From: Tenacibaculum ovolyticum DSM 18103
Lineage (GTDB): Bacteria > Bacteroidota > Bacteroidia > Flavobacteriales > Flavobacteriaceae
DNA: 64,000 bases
Direction: 5' to 3'
Assembly: GCF_000430545.1 (NCBI RefSeq)
Contig: NZ_KE387166.1
Span: 1 to 64,000, forward strand
The position numbers were made by a program, and so were the translations under genes. Below, one piece after another: positions 18,431 to 27,297 of this stretch. Each line of letters opens with the position of its first letter. The stretch's first letter is position 1. The notes beneath the pieces are model-generated. The model made no database searches. It was given only the letters and a program-made list of their open reading frames with translations, and was not told where the DNA came from.

Positions 18431-19111
18431 TTAAGATAAGGTAAAAACGGTTAACAAAACACCCAAAAGAATTGCAGTAAACTTCTGAAAATTGAATTTG
18501 TGATTTTCTGAACTTTCAAAAAGTATAATGGTAGAAATATGAAGAAATACTCCAATAATTAAAGCCGTTATTTCGGTATGATAATCATTAAAAAACGACA
18601 CTTTATCAGAAACTAATATTCCTAACGGGCTCATTAAAGCAAAGAAGCTTAAAAAAAAGATAATAGTTAGTTTACTATATTTTGTATGTATTAAAAAAGT
18701 AGTTAAAACAATTGCGATAGGAATTTTATGAACAATAATAGCCCAAAGTAAATTATCGCCAGTATGGTGTATAGGTAAACCTTCAGAAAAAGCATGAATA
18801 CATAAACTAACAAATAGTAGCCAAGGAAATTTAGAAGTATCAGAGTGTAAATGAATATGGCCGTGTTCTGCGCCTTTAGAAAAAGATTCTAAAACAGATT
18901 GAATAATAATACCTACTAAAATTAAGATTCCTATTTTCTTAGGACTATGAGTATGTGTATAAACTTCGGGTAGTAAATGTAAAATAGTAACTGATAGTAA
19001 ATAAGCCCCACTAAAGGCTAATAATAAACGTACAAACTTATTATTTGGTTTTAAAATTAAAACAAATAAAGAACCTATTAAAACAGCTATTATTAATAAA
19101 ATATAACTCAT
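18431..19111 (-). CDS. ZIP-family metal cation transporter
   Basis: 226 residues, about seven to eight hydrophobic segments. Family signatures: a His-containing helix (AYLLSVTILHLLPEVYTH), a loop with several His residues (GAEHGHIHLH), and the metal-site helix with SLCIHAFSEGLPIHH where HxxxEG is the ZIP metal-binding motif. A second metal helix follows (IVHKIPIAIVLTTFLIH). It probably imports zinc or iron across the inner membrane. The start codon overlaps the stop of the upstream methyltransferase gene by four bases (ATGA), so the two are coupled. Confidence 0.88.
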   Translation of the reverse strand: MSYILLIIAVLIGSLFVLILKPNNKFVRLLLAFSGAYLLSVTILHLLPEVYTHTHSPKKIGILILVGIIIQSVLESFSKGAEHGHIHLHSDTSKFPWLLFVSLCIHAFSEGLPIHHTGDNLLWAIIVHKIPIAIVLTTFLIHTKYSKLTIIFFLSFFALMSPLGILVSDKVSFFNDYHTEITALIIGVFLHISTIILFESSENHKFNFQKFTAILLGVLLTVFTLS

Positions 19112-19833
19112 TCAGCAATTAAAATTAATCTATCAGATGTGTTCTTATCAAAATTATTTAAACCATAATCACCAAAAACATGTTTAATTTTTAAATTAGA
19201 TTCTTTAAAATACGTTTGCATTTTATCTAAAGTTAAAAATTTTACCTGTTCAGTATATGTATGATTTTTTTCATCAGCAATAAAAGAGATGTGTTTTAAA
19301 ATAAAACCATTTTTAATTTCTCTTTTAATATGAAATTCAATACCGTCTATTGTTTTTATTTCCTCTGTAACTAAAGTAGCTTTTACTTTTTCAACATTTA
19401 AAAAATCTAAAACGAATACGCCATTTTCATTCAAGCCGTTTTTTATACTTTTTAAAATAGCAATATCTTCATTGTCATCATCAAAATAACCAAAGCTCGT
19501 AAATAAGTTAAAAATAGCATCGTATTTGTGTTTAATAGGATCACGCATATCCCAAACTTCAAAATTAAGAGACTCGTTTTCAGATTTTTTAGCGTGTTTA
19601 ATACTATTACTACTTAAATCACCACCTGTAACTTTATAGCCTAAAGAGTTTAAAAATACAGCGTGTCTTCCTTTACCACAAGGTAAATCAGCAATATGGC
19701 TTGATGCAGGTAATTTTAAAAACGAAGTTATATTTCGCATAAAAAATTGAGCATCAGCATCATTTCTATGTTTGTATAATGTATGATAATATGAGGTATC
19801 GAACCACGAAGTAAACCAGTCTGTTGTTTTCAT
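19108..19833 (-). CDS. Class I SAM-dependent methyltransferase
   Basis: 241 residues with the SAM-binding motif I as HIADLPCGKGRHAVFL, an acidic end of beta-2 (TGGDLSSNSI) and motif for beta-4 (YDAIFNLFTSFGYFDD). Substrate not identifiable; proteins of this form act on small molecules or RNA. A perfect -7 box (19848-19855) lies 14 bases upstream, divergent from the promoter of the THUMP methyltransferase; the ZIP transporter gene overlaps its 3' end by four bases. Confidence 0.85.
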   Translation of the reverse strand: MKTTDWFTSWFDTSYYHTLYKHRNDADAQFFMRNITSFLKLPASSHIADLPCGKGRHAVFLNSLGYKVTGGDLSSNSIKHAKKSENESLNFEVWDMRDPIKHKYDAIFNLFTSFGYFDDDNEDIAILKSIKNGLNENGVFVLDFLNVEKVKATLVTEEIKTIDGIEFHIKREIKNGFILKHISFIADEKNHTYTEQVKFLTLDKMQTYFKESNLKIKHVFGDYGLNNFDKNTSDRLILIAE

Positions 19834-19847
19834 AATTATAAAGTCTG

Positions 19848-19855
19848 CAAAAATA
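19848..19855 (-). promoter_or_regulatory. -7 promoter box for the SAM methyltransferase/ZIP unit
   Basis: Minus-strand TATTTTTG, exact TAnnTTTG match. It is back to back with the plus-strand box at 19918-19925. Confidence 0.6.
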
Positions 19856-19917
19856 CATAAATCTTACGTTTTTTATATTGAAACAAGAAAAGATTAACAT
19901 CTACCCAAAATTAACTG

Positions 19918-19925
19918 TATTTTTG
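19918..19925 (+). promoter_or_regulatory. -7 promoter box for the THUMP methyltransferase
   Basis: TATTTTTG, exact consensus, ending only two bases before ATG 19928. The predicted transcription start falls at or inside that ATG, which favours the ATG at 19946 as the real start codon. Confidence 0.6.
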
Positions 19926-19927
19926 CA

Positions 19928-21124
19928 ATGAAATTTTACAGTTACATGGAGAAAGATTTTAAAATGACTGCTATTACTATGGCAGGTTTAGAGGGAGTAT
20001 TAGTAGATGAACTAAGAAAACTTGGTGCTCAAGACGTTAAAGAAGGAATACGTAATGTTACTTTTAAAGGAGATACAGGGTTTATGTATAAGGCAAATAT
20101 TGCTTTACGTACAGCTATTCGTATTTTAAAACCAATTAAAAAGAGTAAAATTTTTGATGAAGAAGATTTATACGAAGCAATACAGCGTGTAAAATGGGAT
20201 CGTTATATTGATGTTGATGGAACTTTTGCTATTGGAGCTGTTGTTAATTCTAAGAATTTTACAACAAACTCACATTACATTAGTTTAAAATCTAAGGATG
20301 CTATTGCAGATTATTTTATGCACAAGTATAAAAAACGTCCGAATGTAGATTTAAAATACCCAGATGTTAAAATACATATTCACATTCATAATGAATGGTT
20401 AACTATTTCATTAGATTCTTCTGGAGATTCACTTCATAAAAGAGGGTATAGGAGCGCAACCAATATTGCACCTATTAACGAAGTGTTAGCAGCAGGTTTG
20501 GTATTGTTATCAGGTTATAAAGGAGAAGAGAATTTTATTGATCCAATGTGTGGTTCTGGTACAATATTAATTGAAGCAGCAATGATTGCTAATAATATAC
20601 CTGCAAACATTAACCGTAAACATTTTGCATTTGAAAATTGGAAAGATTACGATGAAGAGTTGTATTTTGTAATTCAGGATGCTTTATTGAAAAAAATAAC
20701 AAGTTCGCATTTTAAAATAATGGGGTTTGACAAAGCACCATCTGCAGTTACCAAAGCAAAGCAGAATATTATAAATGCAAATTTAGAAGAATTTATAGGG
20801 ATACATCATGTAAACTTTTTTAACTCTAAGAAAGAAGTATTTGGTAAAACTACGATATTGTTTAATCCTCCGTACGGAGAACGTTTAAATATTGATGTAA
20901 ATGAGTTTTATGGAAAGATAGGTGATACTTTAAAGCATAACTATCATGGATCTACAGCGTGGCTAATAACTTCTGATATGGATGCCTTAAAAAATGTTGG
21001 TTTACGAACATCTAAGAGAATTCCACTTAAAAATGCTGATTTAAATTGCCGTTTCGTAAAATATGAATTATACGAAGGAAGTAAAAGAGTAAAGAATGAT
21101 TTAGAATCTGAAATAGATGAATAA
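19928..21124 (+). CDS. THUMP-domain RNA methyltransferase (RlmL/YcbY N-terminal-like, rRNA or tRNA guanine-N2)
   Basis: 398 residues from ATG 19928, or 392 from ATG 19946 (MEKDFKMTAITMAGLEG). The second fits the usual family N-terminus and the promoter position better. A THUMP RNA-binding domain (residues ~45-165) is followed by the UPF0020 methyltransferase domain with SAM motif IDPMCGSGTILIEAAM and the catalytic FNPPYGERL (NPPY, typical of base N-methylation). The Bacteroidota protein corresponds to the guanine-N2 half of RlmL (G2445 of 23S rRNA) or to a tRNA m2G enzyme; the exact target is not resolved by sequence. Confidence 0.9.
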   Translation: MKFYSYMEKDFKMTAITMAGLEGVLVDELRKLGAQDVKEGIRNVTFKGDTGFMYKANIALRTAIRILKPIKKSKIFDEEDLYEAIQRVKWDRYIDVDGTFAIGAVVNSKNFTTNSHYISLKSKDAIADYFMHKYKKRPNVDLKYPDVKIHIHIHNEWLTISLDSSGDSLHKRGYRSATNIAPINEVLAAGLVLLSGYKGEENFIDPMCGSGTILIEAAMIANNIPANINRKHFAFENWKDYDEELYFVIQDALLKKITSSHFKIMGFDKAPSAVTKAKQNIINANLEEFIGIHHVNFFNSKKEVFGKTTILFNPPYGERLNIDVNEFYGKIGDTLKHNYHGSTAWLITSDMDALKNVGLRTSKRIPLKNADLNCRFVKYELYEGSKRVKNDLESEIDE

Positions 21125-21127
21125 TAG

Positions 21128-21166
21128 AAAGCCCTTTAAAGAGTATTTAATTCTTTAAAGGGCTTT
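21128..21166. terminator. Bidirectional intrinsic terminator
   Basis: Stem AAAGCCCTTTAAAGA / TCTTTAAAGGGCTTT with a 9-nt loop and T run. It lies between the converging THUMP methyltransferase and serine hydrolase genes. Confidence 0.85.
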
Positions 21167-21187
21167 TTTAGTTAGAAAAGAATTATT

Positions 21188-22330
21188 CTAGTTTGCTTTA
21201 TTTAAAAATAAAGAGTTACATAATTGAGAAGCTTCTTGAATATATTTATCAACATTAGATAGTACTATAATACCTGTTTTCAATCTTTTATCTAGCATTA
21301 ATATCGAAGTAAACCCGCCAGTACCTCCGTTATGAGTAAGTACAGTAAAATTTTCATCTTCAATAATACCCCAACCTAAGCCAATACAAGTGTTGTTTCC
21401 TTTATCAAATGTTTTTTTCTGTGGTAAATTATAAACAATGTCGTTTTCAAAGTTTTTACGGACAAATTTTTCTAAATCCTTAACTGAAGATTTAATAGAA
21501 CCTGCACCTGATGCTACTTCATCAAAATTCCAATAAGGAACTATATTCCCATCTTTATCTCTTCCTTCAACTAATTTTTTTGGATCGACATTTGCTAGTA
21601 ATGTTGTAGAATTATCCATATTTAATGGTTTAAAAATTATATCATGTAGTAATTCTTCATATGTTTTTTGTCTTTTTTGAGCCAAAATATATCCTAACAT
21701 TCCTGTTCCTAAATTAGAATATAAATACTCAAAACCACTTTCTGAACTTAAAACAAGATCATTTTGTAAATAACTTTTTAAGTTATCTAATGTGTATGTA
21801 GCATAAGGATCACTTGCATTGTATCCTTTTATTTCACCAATGTTTGTTGGTACAACAGGTAAACCAGAAGTATGATTTGCTAGTTGCAGTAGTGTAATGT
21901 CTCCACCAGTTGGAATTGAAAAATCAAATTGACTGCTTAGAGTTTCTGTTAAAGTAGCTTCATTTGTTGTAATTAGCTTTGATAAACAAATGCTTGTGAA
22001 AACTTTAGTAATAGACCCAATTTCAAAAATATTATCCGAATTATTGGTTACTTTTAAAGTATTCTTATCATTTATTACACCTATATATTCAGTAGATTCA
22101 TTGTTTATAATTGCAATAGCAACTTGACTATTTAAAGGTAAGTTAGAAAGGTTTTCTTCAATTATTTTTACATATTCTTGGTTTGCAATATCCTTTTTTA
22201 ATGTACTCGATATAGATATTGGATCTTCAGTACAGCTTATGAAAAAGATAGCTATTAAAAGAAGGTAAACTTTTATTTTTAATGTTTTTATCGATTGTTT
22301 TTGATAGTTGTAACGCTTTAAAGTATTCAT
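21188..22330 (-). CDS. Beta-lactamase-fold serine hydrolase (S12 family) lipoprotein
   Basis: 380 residues. A lipoprotein-type signal ends IFFISCTEDP (Cys ~33; the N-terminus before it is unusually long and charged, so a later start is possible). Catalytic motifs of the S12/class C fold: SxxK as IGSITKVFTS, YxN as LYSNLGTGMLGY, and a C-terminal HNGGTGGF corresponding to the KTG-like HxG motif. Family members include D-aminopeptidases, esterases and penicillin-binding-like enzymes; this one stands alone, so the substrate cannot be guessed. A -7 box at 22367-22374 lies 36 bases upstream. Confidence 0.88.
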   Translation of the reverse strand: MNTLKRYNYQKQSIKTLKIKVYLLLIAIFFISCTEDPISISSTLKKDIANQEYVKIIEENLSNLPLNSQVAIAIINNESTEYIGVINDKNTLKVTNNSDNIFEIGSITKVFTSICLSKLITTNEATLTETLSSQFDFSIPTGGDITLLQLANHTSGLPVVPTNIGEIKGYNASDPYATYTLDNLKSYLQNDLVLSSESGFEYLYSNLGTGMLGYILAQKRQKTYEELLHDIIFKPLNMDNSTTLLANVDPKKLVEGRDKDGNIVPYWNFDEVASGAGSIKSSVKDLEKFVRKNFENDIVYNLPQKKTFDKGNNTCIGLGWGIIEDENFTVLTHNGGTGGFTSILMLDKRLKTGIIVLSNVDKYIQEASQLCNSLFLNKAN

Positions 22331-22366
22331 GCTTTTTTTAAGTTTTGTTTAAATATTATTTTAAAG

Positions 22367-22374
22367 CAAAACTA
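22367..22374 (-). promoter_or_regulatory. -7 promoter box for the serine hydrolase gene
   Basis: Minus-strand TAGTTTTG, exact TAnnTTTG match, 36 bases upstream of the ATG at 22330. Confidence 0.55.
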
Positions 22375-22628
22375 TATGAATAGGCATCTTAGAAGGTTTC
22401 AATTTGTTAAAAATGAACAAATCGGGACTTCTTTTTCTAGATATTTACGACCATTCTTGTAAATATTTAAAAAAAACATGGAAAAAAGCTTTTTAAAATA
22501 AACAAGTATTCATTTTAAAATCTTTTAGTTTTTAGAGAGCTAGATATAAAATATAAGACCTGAAAAGGGCTTGTTCTATTGCTGTATTGTAAAATTAGAG
22601 GTTTGTACAATGATTACTTTTTTTACAC

Positions 22629-23480
22629 TTAGTTACTTTCTAATTTTAATACAATTCTATTTTTTCCAAGAACAAAATCATCGGTTATTTCCTTTTTATC
22701 TTTGTAGACTATTATTTCGTTGATAAAATCTGTTAATATTAATTTATCCTTTTCAAATTTCCAGTTGAATTGTTTAAAAGTACCATTTTCAGAATTCCTC
22801 AATGTAATTACATCTAAATTTTTATGAGGATGAAGTGTTCCAAAATAATTTCGCACCTCATATTTATCATATTCATTGAAATTTTTTAAGTCTCCATCTT
22901 TTTCAAAGACAATAATTTTGTCGTTAAAAGTGTAAGTTCCAGAAATCAATTTTTCATTGAAATATCGTGTAATACTTCTACTAATACCTTCAATTTTTTC
23001 ATTTTGTCCATTTAAAAGATTATAACTACTATCTTGATGTACAAGTAATTTTTTTAAATTATTTCTTTTAGTAAAAAAATATTTTACTGAATCAACTTCC
23101 CCATGACTATAAAGCTGAGTTAATAAAAGTCTATGTCTATTTTTAATCAGAGCATACATATCTCCAAAAGAATCGAATATTGCTAGGGTATCAGTATCAT
23201 AATTCAGTTTGTAATTTAAGTTCATAATAGAACCATAACTTTTAATAGAATCATTTTTTATTTCCAAAAGAATAGCAAACCAAGTTGGTTGTTTTACTCT
23301 ATGCTTAGCTATCTGTTTATCAGTGATTATTTTGTCAAAATAATTATTTAATCCCCAAATTCCGTTTAATTCAGTTCTATTAAGTTGAGGTTTTTTCTGT
23401 TCAATTCCCTTTTTTTTTTGATTCGAATTACAATTCAAAAAAAGACAAATTATTATTAAGTAAATTTTGTTTCGCATCAT
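22629..23480 (-). CDS. Hypothetical lipoprotein
   Basis: 283 residues, opening MMRNKIYLIIICLFLNCNSNQKK: a lipoprotein signal with Cys ~17 followed by a Lys-rich stretch. The mature part is beta-strand rich with several short repeats of a pattern like 'W.F.KD.L.L.D', reminiscent of lipocalin-like or META-like folds, but no family can be named. Stands alone, directly beside the degenerate mobile-element remnant at 23.6-24.5 kb. Function unknown. Confidence 0.65.
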   Translation of the reverse strand: MMRNKIYLIIICLFLNCNSNQKKKGIEQKKPQLNRTELNGIWGLNNYFDKIITDKQIAKHRVKQPTWFAILLEIKNDSIKSYGSIMNLNYKLNYDTDTLAIFDSFGDMYALIKNRHRLLLTQLYSHGEVDSVKYFFTKRNNLKKLLVHQDSSYNLLNGQNEKIEGISRSITRYFNEKLISGTYTFNDKIIVFEKDGDLKNFNEYDKYEVRNYFGTLHPHKNLDVITLRNSENGTFKQFNWKFEKDKLILTDFINEIIVYKDKKEITDDFVLGKNRIVLKLESN

Positions 23481-23646
23481 TAAGTATAACCTGTTTGTAT
23501 ATGTTTTTTTGCGTGTTTAAGAACCTGATTTAGGAAATACAAAGCTAATATAAAATCTGTGAGGGTTTTCGTAAGTAGGCTAAAGTTAGCAATAAATAAT
23601 ATGCAAGAGTGTTGGACACATTAATTAACCCCAATACTTTTTATTT

Positions 23647-23981
23647 TATGACAAATGCAAAACACCTTCTTAAAAGCTACCGAGAACGTACAGGTGTATC
23701 TCCATGGTATTGATACAGGAAATCTTTCAAAGATATAGCACCACAAACTGGATGCAAGTATTCTTATTCTCTTTTCATACCACATTATTTTAAAAATTCC
23801 GATTGAAAGACTTTTCAAAAACTACTATCCAGAAATTATTAATAATTGTTTACGTAATGGAATCGCTCTAAAAGATAGACTTTTAGAAGAGATGAAAGCA
23901 CCGCATATTGATAAGCGATTAATACTTGTAGATACTATTGTTGACCGCCTTATAGAACTAGGTAAGAACTATGAGAACTAA
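23647..23981 (+). pseudogene. Broken gene of a mobile-element remnant
   Basis: From ATG 23647 the frame reads MTNAKHLLKSYRERTGVSPW then a TGA where a Trp is plausible, and continues as YRKSFKDIAPQTGCKYSYS to a second stop. A shifted frame then continues as KIPIERLFKNYYPEIINN through to LIELGKNYEN and a stop at 23979-23981, overlapping the ATG of the next gene. At least one nonsense change and one frameshift are needed to rebuild it. The intact gene would encode ~110 residues; function unknown. Confidence 0.6.
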
Positions 23982-24459
23982 TCCTCTCGTAGTTACCTTA
24001 TACCCAAATTCCCTTGGTATGGGCTATGTTATCAGCGAAACACCTAAGGAATTGATTAATTATGGTATTGCTAGAATCCGTCCTTTGACCAAGGATAAAT
24101 ACGTCAAAAGACTTCTAACTTTTATTAAGGAATACAAACCAACCCTTATTTTACTTCGAGGATATACAGATGCTGATAATAGAGTTAGCAAGCGAGTTAT
24201 GAAGGTTATTGATGCTTTTGAAATGGAAGCGATAAAATTAGATTTACCTATTTTCAAATATTCATGAGATGATATAAAGGAGACTTTCAGCCAATTTGAA
24301 GGGAATAGTAAATATTCTATTTCAAAAACTATTACTTCTTGGTATCCAGAATTAAAACGGTTTATGCCAGATATTCGAGTATATCCAAATCCCGAACATT
24401 ACCGAATGGGAATATTTGATGCTTTTTCGCTTATGCTAACACATCATTATTTGGAGTAA
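23971..24459 (+). pseudogene. RuvC-like (resolvase-fold) mobile-element protein interrupted by one stop codon
   Basis: A single frame runs for 162 codons from ATG 23971 to TAA 24457-24459 and is interrupted only by TGA at 24265-24267, most simply a CGA (Arg) to TGA change in a YSRDDI context. The N-terminal segment (VTLYPNSLGMGYVISETPKE) and C-terminal MGIFDAFSLMLTHHY resemble a RuvC-like resolvase-fold family often found in Bacteroidota integrative elements; that assignment is from memory of the family pattern. The adjacent upstream gene is also broken, so the pair looks like a decaying integrated element. A 98-residue N-terminal product could still be made. Confidence 0.65.
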
Positions 24460-24540
24460 TATTACCTGTTTGTTTTTGTCAATTTTGACGAACAGAATAT
24501 TGGAAAGGCTAAGAATAACCATTAGATATGTGCCTTTAAT

Positions 24541-24572
24541 AAATAACCCCAAGATTCATCTTTGGGGTTATT
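24541..24572. terminator. Intrinsic terminator
   Basis: AAATAACCCCAAGAT / ATCTTTGGGGTTATTT stem with a 1-nt bulge and a very short loop, flanked by T- and A-rich runs. It can serve the element remnant on plus and the 24641 gene on minus. Confidence 0.75.
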
Positions 24573-24640
24573 TGTTAAAAAATATTTTATAGATATGTAT
24601 TTATCATACATCATTAAACTAAGTTTATATTATAAAAGTA

Positions 24641-26326
24641 CTATTTCGTTTTTATTTTCCCTGCACCTATAACAAATTTATAACCAAATTGAAGTTGAAA
24701 AAAATTAGCATCAGCCCCTTTTGTCATATCATCAAATGTTATAAGTTTTAAGAAAATAGCATTATTCTTTTTCTCTACAGGATAATAAGAAAATTCAGCC
24801 TCATTCCTCATAACTAAAAAATTATTGTGATCTTCAAAACCTTTTATTTTGTTATATGAGTTTTGATTATAGTCACTTAACTCAAATGAGTAATTAAGAC
24901 TAAAATTCTTAAACCTTTTAAATTCAAAATTTATTCCACCACCCATTCCTAAGGTTTTATAGCTCTCAACTCCAGATGTAAGATTTATTCTAGATAATTG
25001 ATATCTTAAACTTCCATACAAACCTGTTTCAAAAGGTAATTCTTTTAATAATTTAAAGTTTAATAAAAAAAGTTTTACCCCAGTATCTAAATACGATTTT
25101 CTTAAATGTTCTATCCTTGTTTCTAAGGTCTTAAAATCGGAACTACTACCATCTGTTAACGTTAAAAACTTATCATTGTCATCAAATCGAGAGTAAGATA
25201 TATAAGGCTTTATCTTTTTTAATAGAAAAACATTTCCTATAAAATGAGTATCCAACCTAAACGGAATAATAAAGAAATCGGCTTGTCCTGAAAAGTTTGT
25301 AATACCATTAGCACTTTGATTAGCTAAACCCAATATATCAGTATATGCTCTTAAATCTATCACGTTATTCAAACTTGTAGATTGCCTTAATTCATAAATA
25401 TTAGAAGATTTTTTATTTGTTTTACCTTCCTTTGTTTCAATAGGAAATGTAAAGCTTTCATCATGGGGGACATAATTACCATTAGGTTGAGAAAAATAAC
25501 GGAACACATCAGATACTTTTACGCTATGGTTTTTGTATTCAGATGCTCCATTTTTATCTGTTTGTATAGATGAATTACCTAAATAATTTCTCCCCGAAAG
25601 CTTGTTAAGTCTAAGTAATGAAATTCCTACAGAATTTTCAAAAAGATATATTTTACCGTTAATGCCTTTCAAATATACTTTAATATCTCTTAAAGTTCCT
25701 TCGTATAAATCGATAGTGATTTTTTCAAATTTCAAATACTTAATATCAATACAATTTTTTCCTTTTTTTATTGAGTCGCGACATGATTTTGTAAACAAAG
25801 GAATACTTTGACCATCTTGTGGGAACCAAAAATTACCAAAATGCATCTCCGATTCCTCTGAAAAAACATTTGTTAAAACTTCATTAGCAATGGGGTCTTT
25901 AATAATTTCATTCTTAGAAATCACTTTTTTGTCTCCAAAATATAGATAGGTCGTTTCTTCTTGCTTTTCCTCTTGCTTTTCTTTAAATCCTACCGAATAA
26001 TCATCAGGAAGACTTATTACACTATCCAAAATTTTTTGATTAACATTTTTTTGAGAATAAAAAGAAAGAGATGTTTTGGCTACATCGTATAAAGAATCTG
26101 TTTGTTTCTTTAATAAGATAGCTTCTTTATAATATTCAGATATTTTGGGGGACAATATCTCGCTTAAAACTTTTAAAGAATCTTTAGCTTTTTTAAAATC
26201 TGCATAACTTATTTTTAATATACTGTCTTGTTCTTTAAGGTCTTTTTTTGCTTCATTAGTATAATTTATTTGGGCAAATGTGAGAGTGGGAATAAAAAAA
26301 AATAGATAGATAAATGTTTTTTTCAT
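24641..26326 (-). CDS. Secreted or outer-membrane protein of unknown function
   Basis: 561 residues with a signal peptide (MKKTFIYLFFFIPTLTFAQ). Residues ~20-90 are helical and coiled-coil-like (NEAKKDLKEQDSILKISYAD). The C-terminal ~250 residues alternate polar/hydrophobic and end with a strand-like FFQLQFGYKFVIGAGKIKTK, suggesting an outer-membrane beta barrel or beta-sandwich. No recognised family. It borders the variable region that begins near 26.5 kb, and a terminator-like hairpin lies at 24541-24572 downstream. Confidence 0.7.
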   Translation of the reverse strand: MKKTFIYLFFFIPTLTFAQINYTNEAKKDLKEQDSILKISYADFKKAKDSLKVLSEILSPKISEYYKEAILLKKQTDSLYDVAKTSLSFYSQKNVNQKILDSVISLPDDYSVGFKEKQEEKQEETTYLYFGDKKVISKNEIIKDPIANEVLTNVFSEESEMHFGNFWFPQDGQSIPLFTKSCRDSIKKGKNCIDIKYLKFEKITIDLYEGTLRDIKVYLKGINGKIYLFENSVGISLLRLNKLSGRNYLGNSSIQTDKNGASEYKNHSVKVSDVFRYFSQPNGNYVPHDESFTFPIETKEGKTNKKSSNIYELRQSTSLNNVIDLRAYTDILGLANQSANGITNFSGQADFFIIPFRLDTHFIGNVFLLKKIKPYISYSRFDDNDKFLTLTDGSSSDFKTLETRIEHLRKSYLDTGVKLFLLNFKLLKELPFETGLYGSLRYQLSRINLTSGVESYKTLGMGGGINFEFKRFKNFSLNYSFELSDYNQNSYNKIKGFEDHNNFLVMRNEAEFSYYPVEKKNNAIFLKLITFDDMTKGADANFFQLQFGYKFVIGAGKIKTK

Positions 26327-26638
26327 AATATTAAGTTTGGTTTATGCTAAAAATAGCACTTATCAACTTAATATTACAGTGAAATCACCCTAAAATTAAT
26401 GAATTAGGAAATAATTACATGTAAATATATTTTTCTTGCTTTTTTATTTAAATAGTTTTTTAAAAAAACATTGTATTTTTATGTAAAATACTAAATGTCA
26501 TTAACTTAAAAAAGACAGTTAGGTTGTCGTTATTATTAATTTCTTGTAGTTTTTTTTCATGTTTATGTAAAAAAAACTGCAATAGATTCGTCTCAGAATA
26601 ATTCTACTACCTCAATTCCAAGTCCATATAGTTCTTCT

Positions 26639-27019
26639 ATGGATTCATTTATATGGAATTCACAACCCGATAGTAACTCTTCATATATAAAAGTAGCTTG
26701 CAGTAATTCTAAATTTGATATTAAACAGGCGTATATAAACCACCATAACAGAGGTTTCGGTATTGATGTAAATGAAAATAACACCCTTATATCAAAACCA
26801 TTCGTTCAAAATGGCAGGAAAATGAAAATTCATATATCTTATAAGAATAATGAGGTAATTTTATTCGGCTTTTATGAAGGATACTCGCTAAATTACACAT
26901 CAACGAGAATTAACTGGAAATCTATAAAAAAAGGAGATTCCAATATAGGAACTCCTTGGTGGGAAGTAATGAATTCTTTTTCTTATGTCGTTGATAACCT
27001 AAGTGAGCAATATAGGTGA
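26639..27019 (+). CDS. Hypothetical protein, possibly N-terminally truncated
   Basis: 126 residues from ATG 26639, rich in Asn, Ser and aromatic residues; no family recognised. The same frame is open upstream to 26540 without an ATG (adding TAIDSSQNNSTTSIPSPYSS), which suggests that an earlier start has been lost and that this is the tail of a once longer gene. The open stretch starts inside an AT-rich hairpin (AGTTTTTTTT at 26548-26557 against AAAAAAAACT at 26569-26578). It sits at the left edge of the variable region, before the truncated hsdM. Confidence 0.4.
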   Translation: MDSFIWNSQPDSNSSYIKVACSNSKFDIKQAYINHHNRGFGIDVNENNTLISKPFVQNGRKMKIHISYKNNEVILFGFYEGYSLNYTSTRINWKSIKKGDSNIGTPWWEVMNSFSYVVDNLSEQYR

Positions 27020-27152
27020 TTTCTGAAAAACAAAACTTATAAAATCTCTATTATATAAAATAAAAGTGTTTTTGATTTACAATTTACGATCTCTTTTGTA
27101 TTATCATTAACCCTTTACTTTCTTTGTATAAAAGACCTACTATTTTTTAGTA

Positions 27153-27204
27153 AAATATAAATTCATATAATTATGGATATCCATAATTATATGAATTTAT
27201 ATTT
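27153..27204. repeat. 52-bp perfect palindrome
   Basis: Bases 27153-27178 are the exact reverse complement of 27179-27204 with no spacer; the centre is GGATATCC. No T run of terminator type follows. It lies in the 278-base gap between the 26639-27019 ORF and hsdM; the rest of that gap shows nothing else recognisable. Confidence 0.9.
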
Positions 27205-27297
27205 GTTATTTTAGAGGTTTAAAATCACAAAAAGAACAAGAATGCAGGAATTACATTTTCCTGTTTTTTTACATACATCAAAAACAGATAATTATTA

